From an uncultured Bacteroidia bacterium (lineage in GTDB: Bacteria > Bacteroidota > Bacteroidia > Bacteroidales > ML635J-15), in assembly GCA_902791865.1 (NCBI GenBank), contig CADAXK010000001.1, positions 192,205-256,204 on the forward strand: a stretch of 64,000 nucleotides of DNA, written 5' to 3'. The notes under the pieces are model-generated. The model did no database searches. It saw only the letters and a program-made list of their open reading frames with translations, and had not been told where the DNA came from. The position numbers were made by a program, and so were the translations under genes. Positions 52,126 through 61,793 of the stretch are shown here, in pieces; the first letter of the stretch is position 1, and each line of letters begins with the position of its first letter.

Positions 52126-54402
52126 TCAATTGTCAATTCCCTTTATGTATTCGTCTATCGCCTTGGCTGCCGTCTTGCCTGCGCCCATTGCAAGAATCAC
52201 AGTTGCAGCACCGCTTACGGCATCACCACCTGCGAAAACGCCCTTACGAGAGGTTGCACCCTTTTCATCGGCGACAATGCAATCCCAGCGATTTGTATCA
52301 AGCCCCGGCGTGGTTGACGAAATCAGCGGATTCGGCGATGTGCCAATGGACATTATAACCATATCGGAATCGATAATAAATTCTGAATCAGGAATTACAA
52401 CAGGACGGCGTCTGCCCGAATCATCAGGTTCGCCGAGCTGCATACGCACGCACTTTATAGCCTTTACCCACGAATTTTCGTTTCCGAGAATCTCAACAGG
52501 ATTGCATAGCAGGTCGAAGATAACGCCTTCTTCCTTTGCATGATGTACCTCTTCTGCCCTCGCCGGCAATTCTTCCTCTGAACGGCGATATACGACATGT
52601 ACTTCCGCACCAAGTCGCAACGCTGTACGCGCAGCATCCATTGCTACATTTCCACCGCCTACAACCGTAACTTTCCGTCCGACATAATTTGGAGTCTCAT
52701 ATCCTTCCTTGTATGCGAAAAGCAGATTGTTTCGGGTAAGGAATTCATTTGCCGACACAACACCACAAAGATTTTCGCCCGGAATCTTCATAAAATTGGG
52801 CAATCCTGCACCAGAACCAATGAAAACTGCATCGAAATGTTCCTTATCCATAAGGTCATCTATTGAAACAGAGCGACCTATTATAACATTCTTTTCGAAC
52901 TTGGCTCCGAGTTTCAGCAGATTGTCAACTTCGTGCTTTACAACTGTATGCTTGGGCAAACGGAACGATGGAATACCATAAACAAGTACGCCACCATATT
53001 CATGCAACGCCTCGAAAATAGTAACATCATAGCCCATAGTCAGAAGTTCCTTTGCACAGGTAAGTCCCGATGGTCCACTTCCGATTATTGCAACCTTATG
53101 GCCATTCTTTTCTACCTTTACGCCAAAGTCGAAGTTGTTTTCGCGCGACCAGTCACCGACAAACCTTTCAAGTTTGCCAATTGCAATTGGTTCGCCCTTT
53201 ATTCCCAGAATGCACTTACCTTCGCACTGGGTTTCCTGCGGACAAACACGACCACAGACAGCAGGCAATGCAGAATCCTCGTTGATAATCTTTGCTGCTG
53301 CTGCGAAATCGCCCTCAGCAACCTTTCCTATGAAATCCGGAATCTTGATTGACACAGGGCAACCAGATACGCACATCGGCTTCTTGCACCTACGGCAACG
53401 CTGAGCCTCAATCATCGCTTCCTCGGCATTGTAACCAAGACAAACCTCATCGAAATTGGTTGCACGAACCTTTGCATCCTGTTCTCGTACAGGAACACGC
53501 TTGCTGGCATCGCGCGGTTCATCAATGATACCACCGATATGGCACTTGTGACCTTCTGCCATTTCTTCTGCTTCAAGCTGCTTGTGTCCCTCAATATTGT
53601 TGTACATCGCCTGACGCTTCATAGCCTCCTCGAAGTCGACCAAAGATGCATCGAATTCAGGACCATCAACGCAGGTGAACTTGGTCTTTCCGCCAACCGA
53701 AACACGGCAGGCTCCACACATTCCCGTACCATCGACCATAAGCGAATTGAGGCTGACAGTACACTTTATGCCAAGTTCGGTACAAAGTTTCGACACGAAT
53801 TTCATCATTATCATAGGACCTATCGAAACAACCTCATCGTACTTGCGACCAGATTCGACCAATTTTCTCAGCATATCCGTAACAAGGCCCTTATGCTCGG
53901 TTGTACCATCCTCTGTAACGCAATACAGGTTGCCCGCCATCGATTTCAATTCATCAACATATATAAGCAACGATTCTGTCTTTGCGCCTATAATTACATC
54001 GCAGTCAACGCCTTGCTCATGCATCCACTTAACCTGCGGGAAAATTGGTGCAATACCAACGCCACCGCCAATAAATGCAACCTTGTAGTCCTTAAGTTTA
54101 TCCTTCGGTATATGCACAAGTTCTGATGGACGACCGAGCGGACCAACCACATCGCAGAAGCAATCGCCGACATTGTATGTCGCCATCTGCCTTGTTGACT
54201 TGCCAACGACCTTAAAGACAATTGTCACAGTACCAGCTTTTGCATCATTATCACTGACAGTCAAAGGTATTCGTTCTCCCTTTTCGTCCATCTTAACAAT
54301 TAGGAACTGACCGGGCAATGCCGATTCTGCAATTCTTGGTGCCAGCACATCAAACAACACCATGTCGTCTGTAATATCAACTTTTCTTAAAATTTTATAC
54401 AT
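52126..54402 (-). CDS. fused ferredoxin-NADP reductase/glutamate synthase-like oxidoreductase (NfnAB type)
   Basis: 758 residues. The N-terminal third is like the iron-sulfur/FAD NAD-binding subunit of dihydroorotate dehydrogenase B (IVKMDEKGERIPLTVSD, the [2Fe-2S] cysteines in GMCGACRVSVGG). The second part is a glutamate-synthase small-subunit-like dehydrogenase with [4Fe-4S] ligands (CRRCKKPMCVSGCP, CGRVCPQETQCEGKC), an FAD motif IGSGPSGLTCAKELL and an NADP motif VVGGGNVAMDAAR. In separate form these are NfnA and NfnB, which couple NADPH and ferredoxin/NADH by electron bifurcation; the fusion is common in this phylum. Confidence 0.9.
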   Translation of the reverse strand: MYKILRKVDITDDMVLFDVLAPRIAESALPGQFLIVKMDEKGERIPLTVSDNDAKAGTVTIVFKVVGKSTRQMATYNVGDCFCDVVGPLGRPSELVHIPKDKLKDYKVAFIGGGVGIAPIFPQVKWMHEQGVDCDVIIGAKTESLLIYVDELKSMAGNLYCVTEDGTTEHKGLVTDMLRKLVESGRKYDEVVSIGPMIMMKFVSKLCTELGIKCTVSLNSLMVDGTGMCGACRVSVGGKTKFTCVDGPEFDASLVDFEEAMKRQAMYNNIEGHKQLEAEEMAEGHKCHIGGIIDEPRDASKRVPVREQDAKVRATNFDEVCLGYNAEEAMIEAQRCRRCKKPMCVSGCPVSIKIPDFIGKVAEGDFAAAAKIINEDSALPAVCGRVCPQETQCEGKCILGIKGEPIAIGKLERFVGDWSRENNFDFGVKVEKNGHKVAIIGSGPSGLTCAKELLTMGYDVTIFEALHEYGGVLVYGIPSFRLPKHTVVKHEVDNLLKLGAKFEKNVIIGRSVSIDDLMDKEHFDAVFIGSGAGLPNFMKIPGENLCGVVSANEFLTRNNLLFAYKEGYETPNYVGRKVTVVGGGNVAMDAARTALRLGAEVHVVYRRSEEELPARAEEVHHAKEEGVIFDLLCNPVEILGNENSWVKAIKCVRMQLGEPDDSGRRRPVVIPDSEFIIDSDMVIMSIGTSPNPLISSTTPGLDTNRWDCIVADEKGATSRKGVFAGGDAVSGAATVILAMGAGKTAAKAIDEYIKGIDN

Positions 54403-54414
54403 ATACCAAATTTG

Positions 54415-54597
54415 TTTTTTATGTTTCTTGTTTCTAAGTTTCTATGTTTCAAGTTCAAAGTTTAAAGTTCAAGGTTCAATGTTTAACGATTTGATGATTT
54501 GAAAATTTAAAGATTCGAAAAAAATCCGTTCCCTGAGCCTGTCGAAGGGAAGGATTCAATAAATCGTAAATCGTACTTCGTAAATCGTAAATACATT
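54415..54597. repeat. intergenic repeat words, no gene
   Basis: TTTCTAAGTTTC and TTCAAGTTCAAAGTTTAAAG-like words, then CCTGAGCCTGTCGAAGGGAA and an AAATCGTAAATCGTA tract. Same repeat type as at 4140-4207. Confidence 0.5.
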
Positions 54598-55326
54598 TTA
54601 TCTTCTCAATTCAAAGTTTGCCCCCAGATATACCTTCCTAACCTGCGGGTCGTTGCTTAGGTCTTCGGCTGTACCGCTCTTAAGGATTCCGCCCTCAAAA
54701 AGCAAATATGCACGGTCAGTAATAGCCAAAGTTTCGTGAACATTATGGTCGGTTATCAGCACGCCGATATTCCTGTTTTTCAAGTGCATAACGATTGTCT
54801 GAATATCGTCCACAGCAATCGGATCAACACCTGCAAATGGCTCATCGAGCAGAATGAATTTCGGGTCTATTGCCAACGCACGAGCAATTTCGGTTCGCCT
54901 ACGCTCGCCACCGGACAACTGGAAACCCTTGCTCTTGCGAATATGCTTCAAGCTGAATTCCTCCAAAAGTTGCTCTGTGATTTCGTTGCGCTCCTTGCGA
55001 CCAAGGCCATTCCTAAACTCAAGAATCGCCTTAATGTTATCCTCAACCGAAAGTTTCTGGAAAACAGACTCTTCCTGCGCCAGATAACCGATCCCCAAGC
55101 GAGCTCGCTTATAAATAGGAAGTTTCGTTATTTCTTTGTCATCAAGGAAAATACGACCGCTATTCGGCTTTATAAGTCCGACTATCATATAAAAAGTGGT
55201 AGTTTTTCCTGCGCCATTAGGTCCAAGCAGACCAACGATTTCGCCTTGGTTGACTTCAACATCAACACCCTTGACTACGGTTCGCTTTCCGTACTGCTTG
55301 ACCAACTGTTCCGTATAAAGTCGCAT
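54598..55326 (-). CDS. lptB: LPS export ABC transporter ATPase
   Basis: 242 residues with Walker [15 protein letters not shown], the signature [15 protein letters not shown], Walker [14 protein letters not shown], and the LptB family word [17 protein letters not shown]. LptB drives extraction of lipopolysaccharide from the inner membrane with LptFGC. The partner genes are not in the window. A TACTTTTGC box lies in front and the ppdK gene is divergent. Confidence 0.94.
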   Translation of the reverse strand: MRLYTEQLVKQYGKRTVVKGVDVEVNQGEIVGLLGPNGAGKTTTFYMIVGLIKPNSGRIFLDDKEITKLPIYKRARLGIGYLAQEESVFQKLSVEDNIKAILEFRNGLGRKERNEITEQLLEEFSLKHIRKSKGFQLSGGERRRTEIARALAIDPKFILLDEPFAGVDPIAVDDIQTIVMHLKNRNIGVLITDHNVHETLAITDRAYLLFEGGILKSGTAEDLSNDPQVRKVYLGANFELRR

Positions 55327-55347
55327 CTGTTCCTAAATTTTCGGTAC

Positions 55348-55356
55348 GCAAAAGTA
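55348..55356 (-). promoter_or_regulatory. -7 box of lptB
   Basis: Minus-strand TACTTTTGC, 21 nt before the start at 55326. Confidence 0.55.
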
Positions 55357-55414
55357 CAAAGAATAATTTTTTCAACAAAATATCACCACTTAATTAAGGT
55401 ATAATTTTTTTTAT

Positions 55415-55423
55415 TAATTTTGC
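55415..55423 (+). promoter_or_regulatory. -7 box of ppdK
   Basis: TAATTTTGC, perfect TAnnTTTGC, 40 nt before the start at 55464. Confidence 0.6.
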
Positions 55424-55463
55424 ACCCGTTTTAAAGGAATTATAAATTTAAATTTACTGTTAG

Positions 55464-58193
55464 ATGAGTAAAGTAAAGTATGTTTACACCTTTGGTGGAA
55501 AGACAGCCGAAGGTAAAGCCGACATGAAAAACTTGTTGGGCGGCAAAGGTGCCAACCTTGCCGAAATGTGTTTGCTGGGACTTCCTGTTCCCGCTGGTTT
55601 GACAATCACAACCGAATGTTGTACAGCCTACTACGCAAACAACTGCAATCTCCCCGACACATTGATGGAAGATGTATGGGAAGGAATGAAGAATGTTGAA
55701 AACATCATGGGCATGAAATATGGCGACACCGAAAATCCTCTTTTGGTATCGTGCCGTTCCGGAGCTCGCAGCTCTATGCCAGGTATGATGGATACAGTTT
55801 TGAATATAGGTTTGTGCTCGAAGACAATCCCCGGCCTCATTAAGAAGACTAACAACGAACGTTTCGTTTACGACTCATATCGTCGTCTCATTATGATGTA
55901 CGCCGACGTTGTTATGGAAAAGGCTGAAGGTATTGAACCTGCTGACGGCAAGGGAATCCGCAAGATTCTCGACGATATGCTCGACGAATTCAAGCACAAC
56001 AAGGGCTACAAGTCTGATACAGAAATCACTGCCAACGAACTTAAGCAACTAGCCGAAGAATTCAAGGCAAAGGTTAAGGAAGTTCTCGGAACCGAATTCC
56101 CGGATGACGCTCGCGCTCAGATGGAAGGCGGTATCAAGGCCGTTTTCAAGTCATGGAACGGAAAGAAGGCTATCTCCTACCGTCGTATCGAAGGTATTCC
56201 GGACGACTGGGGTACAGCAGTAAACGTTCAGGCAATGGTATTCGGCAACATGGGCGACAACTCGGCTACAGGCGTTGCTTTCACCCGTAACCCAGCTACC
56301 GGCGACAACCAGTTCTACGGTGAATGGCTTATCAACGCTCAGGGCGAAGACGTAGTTGCAGGTATCCGCACCCCTAACCCACTGAACGACGACACTAAGA
56401 ACGAACAGAACAAGCACATGAAGTCGATGCAGGAACTTATGCCGCAGACCTACAAGGAACTCTGCGACATCCGCAACATCCTCGAAAAGAACTTCCACGA
56501 TATGCTTGATATCGAATTCACTATCCAGGACGGCAAGCTCTATATGCTCCAGTGCCGTGTTGGTAAGAGAACTGGTGTTGCTGCATTGACAATGGCTCTC
56601 GATATGCTTCACGAAGGACTTATCGACGAAAAGGAAGTTGTAATGCGCCTCACTCCGGCTCAACTCCACGAACTCCTCCACCCGATTCTCGATGCAGAAG
56701 ACGAAAAGAAGCACACCGTAATCGCTAAGGGTCTTCCCGCTGGTCCTGGCGGTGCAGTTGGAAAGATTGCCCTCACAAGCGAAAAGGCTATGCAGTACAA
56801 CAAAGCAAAGGTTAAGAATATCCTCGTAAGAGAAGAAACCAACCCAGAAGATGTTGAAGGTATGCGTGCTGCCGACGGTATCCTTACCGCTCGCGGTGGT
56901 ATGACTTCACACGCTGCACTCGTTGCACGTGGCTGGGGTAAGTGCTGCATCGTAGGTTGCGAAGACGTTAAGATAGACTTCAAGAAGGGCGAAGTTCACA
57001 TTGGCGACAAGACTTTCAAGGAAGGTGACACCTTGAGCCTCAACGGTTCGAAGGGTTGGGTTTACGCCGAAGAAGTAAAGATGATTGACGCTACCGAAAA
57101 TCCTCTCTTCCAAGAATTCATGAAGCTCGTTGACAAATACAGAACTATGGGTGTTCGCACCAATGCCGACAATCCAGAAGATGCACAGAACGCTATCAAC
57201 TTCGGCGCAGAAGGTATCGGTCTGTTCCGTATCGAGCACATGTTCTACGGAAAGAACAGCGAAAAGCCGTTGGAAAAGCTCCGCAACATGATTCTTTCGA
57301 ACACAACTGCAGAACGCGTTGCTGCTCTCAACGAACTCGAACCTTATATTAAGGAAGCAGCAAAGGGCACATTGAAGGTTATGAATGGCAAGCCTTTGAC
57401 ATTCAGACTTATGGACCCGCCTCTGCACGAATTCGTACCACAGACCGATGAGAAGCAGCGCGAAGTTGCCAAGGAAAGAGGAATGGACCTTGCAGAACTC
57501 AAGAAACGTATCGATGCATTGCACGAAGTTAACCCAATGATGGGTCTCCGTGGTGTTCGTCTTGGTATCGTTTATCCGGAAATCACCGAAACACAGTTCC
57601 GCGCTTTGTTCGAAGCAACTGCAGAACTTATGAAGGAAGGTTTCGATCCACATCTGGAAATCATGGTTCCTCTTACAATCAACGTTAAGGAATTGAAGCA
57701 CCAGAAAGAAATCGCCAACAGAGTTAAGGCTGAAGTAGAAAAGAAGATGGGTGTTACTATCAACTACATGTACGGAACAATGATTGAAATTCCGCGTGCT
57801 ACCTTGGTTGCCGACCAGATTGCAGAAGTTGCAGAATTCTTCTCATTCGGTACCAACGACCTCACCCAGATGACTCTCGGTTTCTCACGTGACGACGTTA
57901 ATGCAATCGTTCACACCTACATTGACAACAAGATTATACCAGCCGACCCATTCAACACATTGGATCAGGAAGGTGTTGGTCAACTTGTAAAACTCGGTGT
58001 TGAAAGAGGTCGTTCAACTCGCGAAAAGTTGAAAGTTGGTGTTTGCGGCGAACACGGTGGTGACCCTGCATCAGTAGAATTCTTCTACAAGGCTGGTATG
58101 ACCTACGTATCATGCTCACCATTCAGAGTTCCTGTTGCTCGTCTTGCTGCTGCTCAGGCTGCAATCAAGAACTGCAAATGCTCTTGCAAGTAA
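55464..58193 (+). CDS. ppdK: pyruvate, phosphate dikinase
   Basis: 909 residues, the full length of the family. N-terminal nucleotide-binding part (LLGGKGANLAEM), swivelling domain with the phosphohistidine GGMTSHAALVARGWG, and the C-terminal barrel (EIMVPLTI, GTNDLTQMTLGFSRDD, CGEHGGDPASVEF). It interconverts pyruvate + ATP + phosphate with phosphoenolpyruvate + AMP + pyrophosphate; in anaerobes it acts in glycolysis or gluconeogenesis. Codon use is strongly biased to C- and G-ended codons for Lys (AAG), Leu and Glu, suggesting high expression. A good terminator follows. Confidence 0.97.
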   Translation: MSKVKYVYTFGGKTAEGKADMKNLLGGKGANLAEMCLLGLPVPAGLTITTECCTAYYANNCNLPDTLMEDVWEGMKNVENIMGMKYGDTENPLLVSCRSGARSSMPGMMDTVLNIGLCSKTIPGLIKKTNNERFVYDSYRRLIMMYADVVMEKAEGIEPADGKGIRKILDDMLDEFKHNKGYKSDTEITANELKQLAEEFKAKVKEVLGTEFPDDARAQMEGGIKAVFKSWNGKKAISYRRIEGIPDDWGTAVNVQAMVFGNMGDNSATGVAFTRNPATGDNQFYGEWLINAQGEDVVAGIRTPNPLNDDTKNEQNKHMKSMQELMPQTYKELCDIRNILEKNFHDMLDIEFTIQDGKLYMLQCRVGKRTGVAALTMALDMLHEGLIDEKEVVMRLTPAQLHELLHPILDAEDEKKHTVIAKGLPAGPGGAVGKIALTSEKAMQYNKAKVKNILVREETNPEDVEGMRAADGILTARGGMTSHAALVARGWGKCCIVGCEDVKIDFKKGEVHIGDKTFKEGDTLSLNGSKGWVYAEEVKMIDATENPLFQEFMKLVDKYRTMGVRTNADNPEDAQNAINFGAEGIGLFRIEHMFYGKNSEKPLEKLRNMILSNTTAERVAALNELEPYIKEAAKGTLKVMNGKPLTFRLMDPPLHEFVPQTDEKQREVAKERGMDLAELKKRIDALHEVNPMMGLRGVRLGIVYPEITETQFRALFEATAELMKEGFDPHLEIMVPLTINVKELKHQKEIANRVKAEVEKKMGVTINYMYGTMIEIPRATLVADQIAEVAEFFSFGTNDLTQMTLGFSRDDVNAIVHTYIDNKIIPADPFNTLDQEGVGQLVKLGVERGRSTREKLKVGVCGEHGGDPASVEFFYKAGMTYVSCSPFRVPVARLAAAQAAIKNCKCSCK

Positions 58194-58214
58194 TTGAATC
58201 ACAAGAATAATTGG

Positions 58215-58247
58215 AAATAGGGACAGGTTTCTGTCCCTATTTTTTTG
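58215..58247 (+). terminator. terminator after ppdK
   Basis: Stem AAATAGGGACAG/CTGTCCCTATTT with 4-nt loop and five further T. Confidence 0.85.
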
Positions 58248-58254
58248 GTATTGA

Positions 58255-58440
58255 ACCACCTCCTCAAACAATGACAAACAACCTAAAACCAAGAAACAGC
58301 GAAGCCATTGAACGGCGCAGCCCTCAACAAAGTTAAACAGCGCAGCGAGAAACAAGAAACATAGAAACGGCTTCAGCCATTCAAACGGGCGTAGCCCACC
58401 AAACGGCGTTAGCCACAAAAAAAAGCCGCTATTACACGGC
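58255..58440. repeat. intergenic island of hairpin words; no gene
   Basis: Short words such as AACAGCGAAGCC, GGCGCAGCC, GGCTTCAGCC, CGGGCGTAGCCC and GGCGTTAGCC alternate with GAAAC/CAAAC words. The same word set, mostly inverted, is in the 23650 island. No gene found in the 300-bp space. Confidence 0.55.
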
Positions 58441-58443
58441 AAT

Positions 58444-58469
58444 AAAAAACGGCAGCAGTTTCACTGCCG
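58444..58469 (-). terminator. terminator after the DUF3276 gene
   Basis: Stem CGGCAG/CTGCCG with an A/T-rich tail (TTTTTTATT on the minus strand). Confidence 0.6.
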
Positions 58470-58494
58470 AAACCAAACCAAAAAGGAACTTTAA

Positions 58495-58785
58495 TTATTG
58501 TTCCTCTTCCACTTCAGGAAACTCCGGCTCAACGAAATAGTCGGGCTTTTCGCCTTTCATAAAGGACATAACTTCGTCGTAGGCCTGCGTAAACTTATAA
58601 AAATCTTCCTTGTACAAGAATATCTTATGCTTCTCGAAACTGCCATCCTGAATACGCCTGCTCTCAGTCATCACAAGATAGTAGTCGCCATTTGCAGTTG
58701 CCTTTACATCAAAGAAATATGTCCTCTTTCCAATCTTTACCGAAGTGGAATTTACAATCCTTCTATCTTTCTCGATTGAATCCAT
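58495..58785 (-). CDS. DUF3276 PUR-like nucleic-acid-binding protein
   Basis: 96 residues: NSTSVKIGKRTYFFDVKA, NGDYYLVMTESRR and KIFLYKEDFYKFTQAYDEV, with an acidic tail ending EEEQ. This is the PUR-alpha-like (DUF3276) fold, which binds single-stranded DNA or RNA and is nearly universal in Bacteroidota. Promoter box TAAATTTGT at 58804-58812 on the minus strand. Divergent from nusB. Confidence 0.9.
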   Translation of the reverse strand: MDSIEKDRRIVNSTSVKIGKRTYFFDVKATANGDYYLVMTESRRIQDGSFEKHKIFLYKEDFYKFTQAYDEVMSFMKGEKPDYFVEPEFPEVEEEQ

Positions 58786-58803
58786 AATTAAAATTTTATC
58801 GGG

Positions 58804-58812
58804 ACAAATTTA
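58804..58812 (-). promoter_or_regulatory. -7 box of the DUF3276 gene
   Basis: Minus-strand TAAATTTGT, 18 nt before the start. Confidence 0.45.
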
Positions 58813-58909
58813 GACAAATAACTTGATAATGCAAATTTAATATTAAAAATTAACAAGAAAAAGTGAAATTAATACTCAAAAAAGATTATGCACTCATTAA
58901 TAAAATAAC

Positions 58910-58918
58910 TAAATTTGC
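58910..58918 (+). promoter_or_regulatory. -7 box upstream of nusB
   Basis: TAAATTTGC; a second box, TAATTTTGC, is at 58924-58932, 7 nt before the start. Confidence 0.5.
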
Positions 58919-58939
58919 GCAAATAATTTTGCATAAACG

Positions 58940-59884
58940 ATGATTAGCAGGAGATTGGTTAGAATAAAGGCGGTTCAGACCTATTACGCTTTTGTTCAAG
59001 GTAATTACGATGGCTCACTGGAAAAAGTCTGGGAAGCTCTCGAAATGAGCATTGAAAAGTCATACGAACTTTTTGTGGAAACTTTCTGCCTTATGGTGGC
59101 AATAGCCGACCACGCTGAATATAAGATTGAATTCAACCGCAACAAGTTGCTTCCTACCGAAGAAGACCTGAACCCCAACCGCAAATTCGTGGACAACCGA
59201 ATTATACAGGCTTTCCGTTCCGAACCTACCATAAAGAAATATATGGAGAATGCCAGTTCCAACTGGTCGGAACACTACGAATTTGTACGCAACATCTTCA
59301 ACAAGATGGCAAATTCCGAGTTCTACAAGAACTACATGGAAGACGAAAATCGTAGTCTAAAGCAGGATACCGACTTGATTTGCAAGATTATAAACAAATA
59401 CCTCGTCGACAACGACGACCTTGATGAAATCCTCGAAACCGAAAGCATATACTGGAACGATGACATCGAGTTTGCTTTAAGCAACCTGATACAGACAATA
59501 AAGAAGCTTAACGAAGACAACATCGACAAGTTCAGGCTTCCGCCTGTCTTCAAAAACGATGAAGACCGAGAATTTGCACACACACTCATTAAGAGCACCT
59601 GCCTGTTCCGCCAGAAATTCGACGAACTAATCGAAAAGAACCTGCAAAAATGGGAACTTCAGCGTATAGCATTCATGGACAGGGTAATACTGCACCTCGC
59701 TCTTTGCGAAATGACGCAGTTCCCCGAACTTCCTGTGCGAGTTACAATAAACGAATACATTGAAATTGCCAAGGGATACAGCACCGAAAAGAGCGGCACA
59801 TTCGTAAACGGTATCCTCGACAGGATATACAACCAGAGCAAAAACGACAACACGCTTAACAAAATAGGCATGGGACTATTATAG
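58940..59884 (+). CDS. nusB: transcription antitermination factor NusB (long form)
   Basis: 314 residues, twice the usual bacterial NusB. The NusB fold is at the C-terminus (FDELIEKNLQKWELQRIA, MDRVILHLALCEMTQFP, VTINEYIEIAKGYSTEKSG, FVNGILDRIY); the N-terminal half is a helical, charged extension typical of this phylum. NusB with NusE binds boxA RNA in rRNA transcripts. It heads the conserved run nusB, DUF1573, yajC, ybbR, coaE. Confidence 0.94.
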   Translation: MISRRLVRIKAVQTYYAFVQGNYDGSLEKVWEALEMSIEKSYELFVETFCLMVAIADHAEYKIEFNRNKLLPTEEDLNPNRKFVDNRIIQAFRSEPTIKKYMENASSNWSEHYEFVRNIFNKMANSEFYKNYMEDENRSLKQDTDLICKIINKYLVDNDDLDEILETESIYWNDDIEFALSNLIQTIKKLNEDNIDKFRLPPVFKNDEDREFAHTLIKSTCLFRQKFDELIEKNLQKWELQRIAFMDRVILHLALCEMTQFPELPVRVTINEYIEIAKGYSTEKSGTFVNGILDRIYNQSKNDNTLNKIGMGLL

Positions 59885-59923
59885 TAAAGTCGCACCATGG
59901 TGCGACTCAAAAAGAAAGTAACT

Positions 59924-60394
59924 ATGAAAACAGAAAAATTAACAATCATATTAATCGCCCTCATGACACTTGCAACAATATCGTGCAAGGAAAACCCGAA
60001 GACAGGCGGTGGCGAATACGGAATCGACAACCCAATTTCTGCCGACAATGTTGACGACTACACAAAGGCTAGCGATGGAATGCCCAAGATGACTTTTACA
60101 GAAACAGAATACAATTTCGGCACAGTGATCCAAGGCGAGAAAGTTACGCACAAGTTCAAATTTACAAACACTGGCGATGGAAACCTTGTGATTTCGAGCG
60201 TAAAGCCATCGTGTGGATGCACATCGCCAAAATGGACGCGAGAACCCGTTAGACCGGGCGAAGAAGGATATGTGGAACTTACTTTCGACAGTTCCAACAA
60301 AAACGGAATGCAAAACAAGAATGTGCGCATCGCCGCCAATACCGACCCCAACGAACATGTACTATATATTAGGTGCGATGTCGTTGCCAAATAG
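59924..60394 (+). CDS. DUF1573 lipoprotein
   Basis: MKTEKLTIILIALMTLATISC is a lipoprotein signal (lipobox ATISC). An Ig-like DUF1573 domain follows: YNFGTVIQGEKVTHKFKFTN, SSVKPSCGCTSP, PGEEGYVELTF. The CGC pair is typical. Function not known; it sits between nusB and yajC in many Bacteroidota. The start is taken at the signal-peptide Met, not the 9-codon extension. Confidence 0.88.
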   Translation: MKTEKLTIILIALMTLATISCKENPKTGGGEYGIDNPISADNVDDYTKASDGMPKMTFTETEYNFGTVIQGEKVTHKFKFTNTGDGNLVISSVKPSCGCTSPKWTREPVRPGEEGYVELTFDSSNKNGMQNKNVRIAANTDPNEHVLYIRCDVVAK

Positions 60395-60417
60395 TTAACT
60401 AATTTAATATCATTTAT

Positions 60418-60771
60418 ATGCAAAACTTATCATTAATTTTACTACAGGCTGCACAAGCAGGACAGGAAGCTCCGAAGTCGAACATCTGGATGAATGTAAT
60501 CTTCTGGGTATTGCTAATCGCAGTAATCTATTTCTTCATGATTAGACCAGCATCGAAGCGCAACAAGGAAGCACAAAAGTTCAAAGAAAGCCTCAAGAAA
60601 GGCAGCAAGGTAATAACCGCAGGCGGTGTTTACGGAATCATCGATGAACTTAGCGACACCTACGTGCTTCTCGAAATTGCCAACGGCGTGAAAATCAAGA
60701 TTGACAAGAACTCAATCGTAAGCTTCACCGAAGCCGAAAACCAGAACAACGATACGGCAGAGAAAAAGTAA
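60418..60771 (+). CDS. yajC: Sec translocase accessory protein YajC
   Basis: 117 residues: one membrane helix (NVIFWVLLIAVIYFFMI, then RPASKRNKEAQ) and a cytoplasmic domain with KKGSKVITAGGVYGII and LEIANGVKIKIDKNSI. YajC joins SecDF at the translocon. Here it follows DUF1573 by 23 nt in the nusB run; secD and secF are not in the window. Confidence 0.94.
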   Translation: MQNLSLILLQAAQAGQEAPKSNIWMNVIFWVLLIAVIYFFMIRPASKRNKEAQKFKESLKKGSKVITAGGVYGIIDELSDTYVLLEIANGVKIKIDKNSIVSFTEAENQNNDTAEKK

Positions 60772-60791
60772 TTCTTTTATAATTACACCGA

Positions 60792-61793
60792 ATGACAGAA
60801 CAGCAGGAGCCAAATAAGAAAGGGAATCCCGTTGTAAAAGTGGTCAATAACAGAAATTTTCTGGTATTCCTTGCTTTTGTTGTCCTGTCATTCTTCCTTT
60901 GGTTCCTCAACTACCTTAACAAGAACCTCACTAGCGACATAACAATCAAATACAAGTTCAAAAACATTCCCAAAACTATAAGCGAAGAAAGCACTCACAG
61001 CGGGGAATTGTCGGTAACTGCATCCGGACAAGGCTACAACCTTTTTCAAGAGAGCTTCAAGACAAGGAACATTCCTCTGAACATTGACCTTGACACGAAA
61101 GCCCAAGACAACCGCCCTTTGCTAAAATATGCAAGCAACAAGGGAAAAGCTTATATAATAACGAGCGACCTCAGACCGCTTATCAGAAAAAAGGTAGGAG
61201 AAAAAATAAACCTCAGCGACATAAAGCCCGACACAATATTCTTCGACATCATAAATGTAAAGGAGAAAAAAGTCCCTGTAGATATTTCAAACATAGAATA
61301 CAAACTTATTGACGGGCAACGAATTACAAAGACAATGATTATCCCCGACTCAGTGAGCATAATAGGAAAGACATCTAGCATCGACAGCATAGTTTCAATT
61401 GGTGTCGAAGACAAGAACCTTGGCTTGCTGAAGGCAAAAAAACAATACAATCTTGTCCTCGACATACCAGATGGCATAAGCGCATCACAATCAATCGTAA
61501 GCATTTCGCACGAAATCGGAATGTTCACTCGGGCAAGCAAACGCATAAAGATTAAGCCAGTCAACTTTCCGCCAGAATATTCGTACACTGTTCTCCCTCA
61601 ATATGTTGACGTAAATTATCTTGTACAGCTTTCGCACTTCAACGATGTACAGGAATACAATTTCACAGCCACAGCCGACTATAGGAATGCCAAAGGCAAC
61701 ATCATTGAAATCAAGGTTCAGTCAAACGACGGCAAAGTACAGATACTCCGAAGCTCATCCGAAACCTGCTGCTTTATACTCGAAAAGAAATGA
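60792..61793 (+). CDS. YbbR-like domain protein
   Basis: 333 residues: one N-terminal membrane helix (FLVFLAFVVLSFFLWFLNY) and several repeats of the YbbR domain outside the membrane (for example VPVDISNIEYKLIDGQRI). YbbR proteins often sit next to diadenylate cyclase and act on cyclic-di-AMP signalling in Firmicutes; here the neighbour is coaE and no cyclase gene is seen. Overlaps coaE by 4 nt. Confidence 0.88.
   Translation: MTEQQEPNKKGNPVVKVVNNRNFLVFLAFVVLSFFLWFLNYLNKNLTSDITIKYKFKNIPKTISEESTHSGELSVTASGQGYNLFQESFKTRNIPLNIDLDTKAQDNRPLLKYASNKGKAYIITSDLRPLIRKKVGEKINLSDIKPDTIFFDIINVKEKKVPVDISNIEYKLIDGQRITKTMIIPDSVSIIGKTSSIDSIVSIGVEDKNLGLLKAKKQYNLVLDIPDGISASQSIVSISHEIGMFTRASKRIKIKPVNFPPEYSYTVLPQYVDVNYLVQLSHFNDVQEYNFTATADYRNAKGNIIEIKVQSNDGKVQILRSSSETCCFILEKK

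Noticed and set aside
56151..57701. Minus-strand ORFs of 187 and 264 codons under ppdK
   Set aside because: Caused by biased codon use in ppdK; no protein features.
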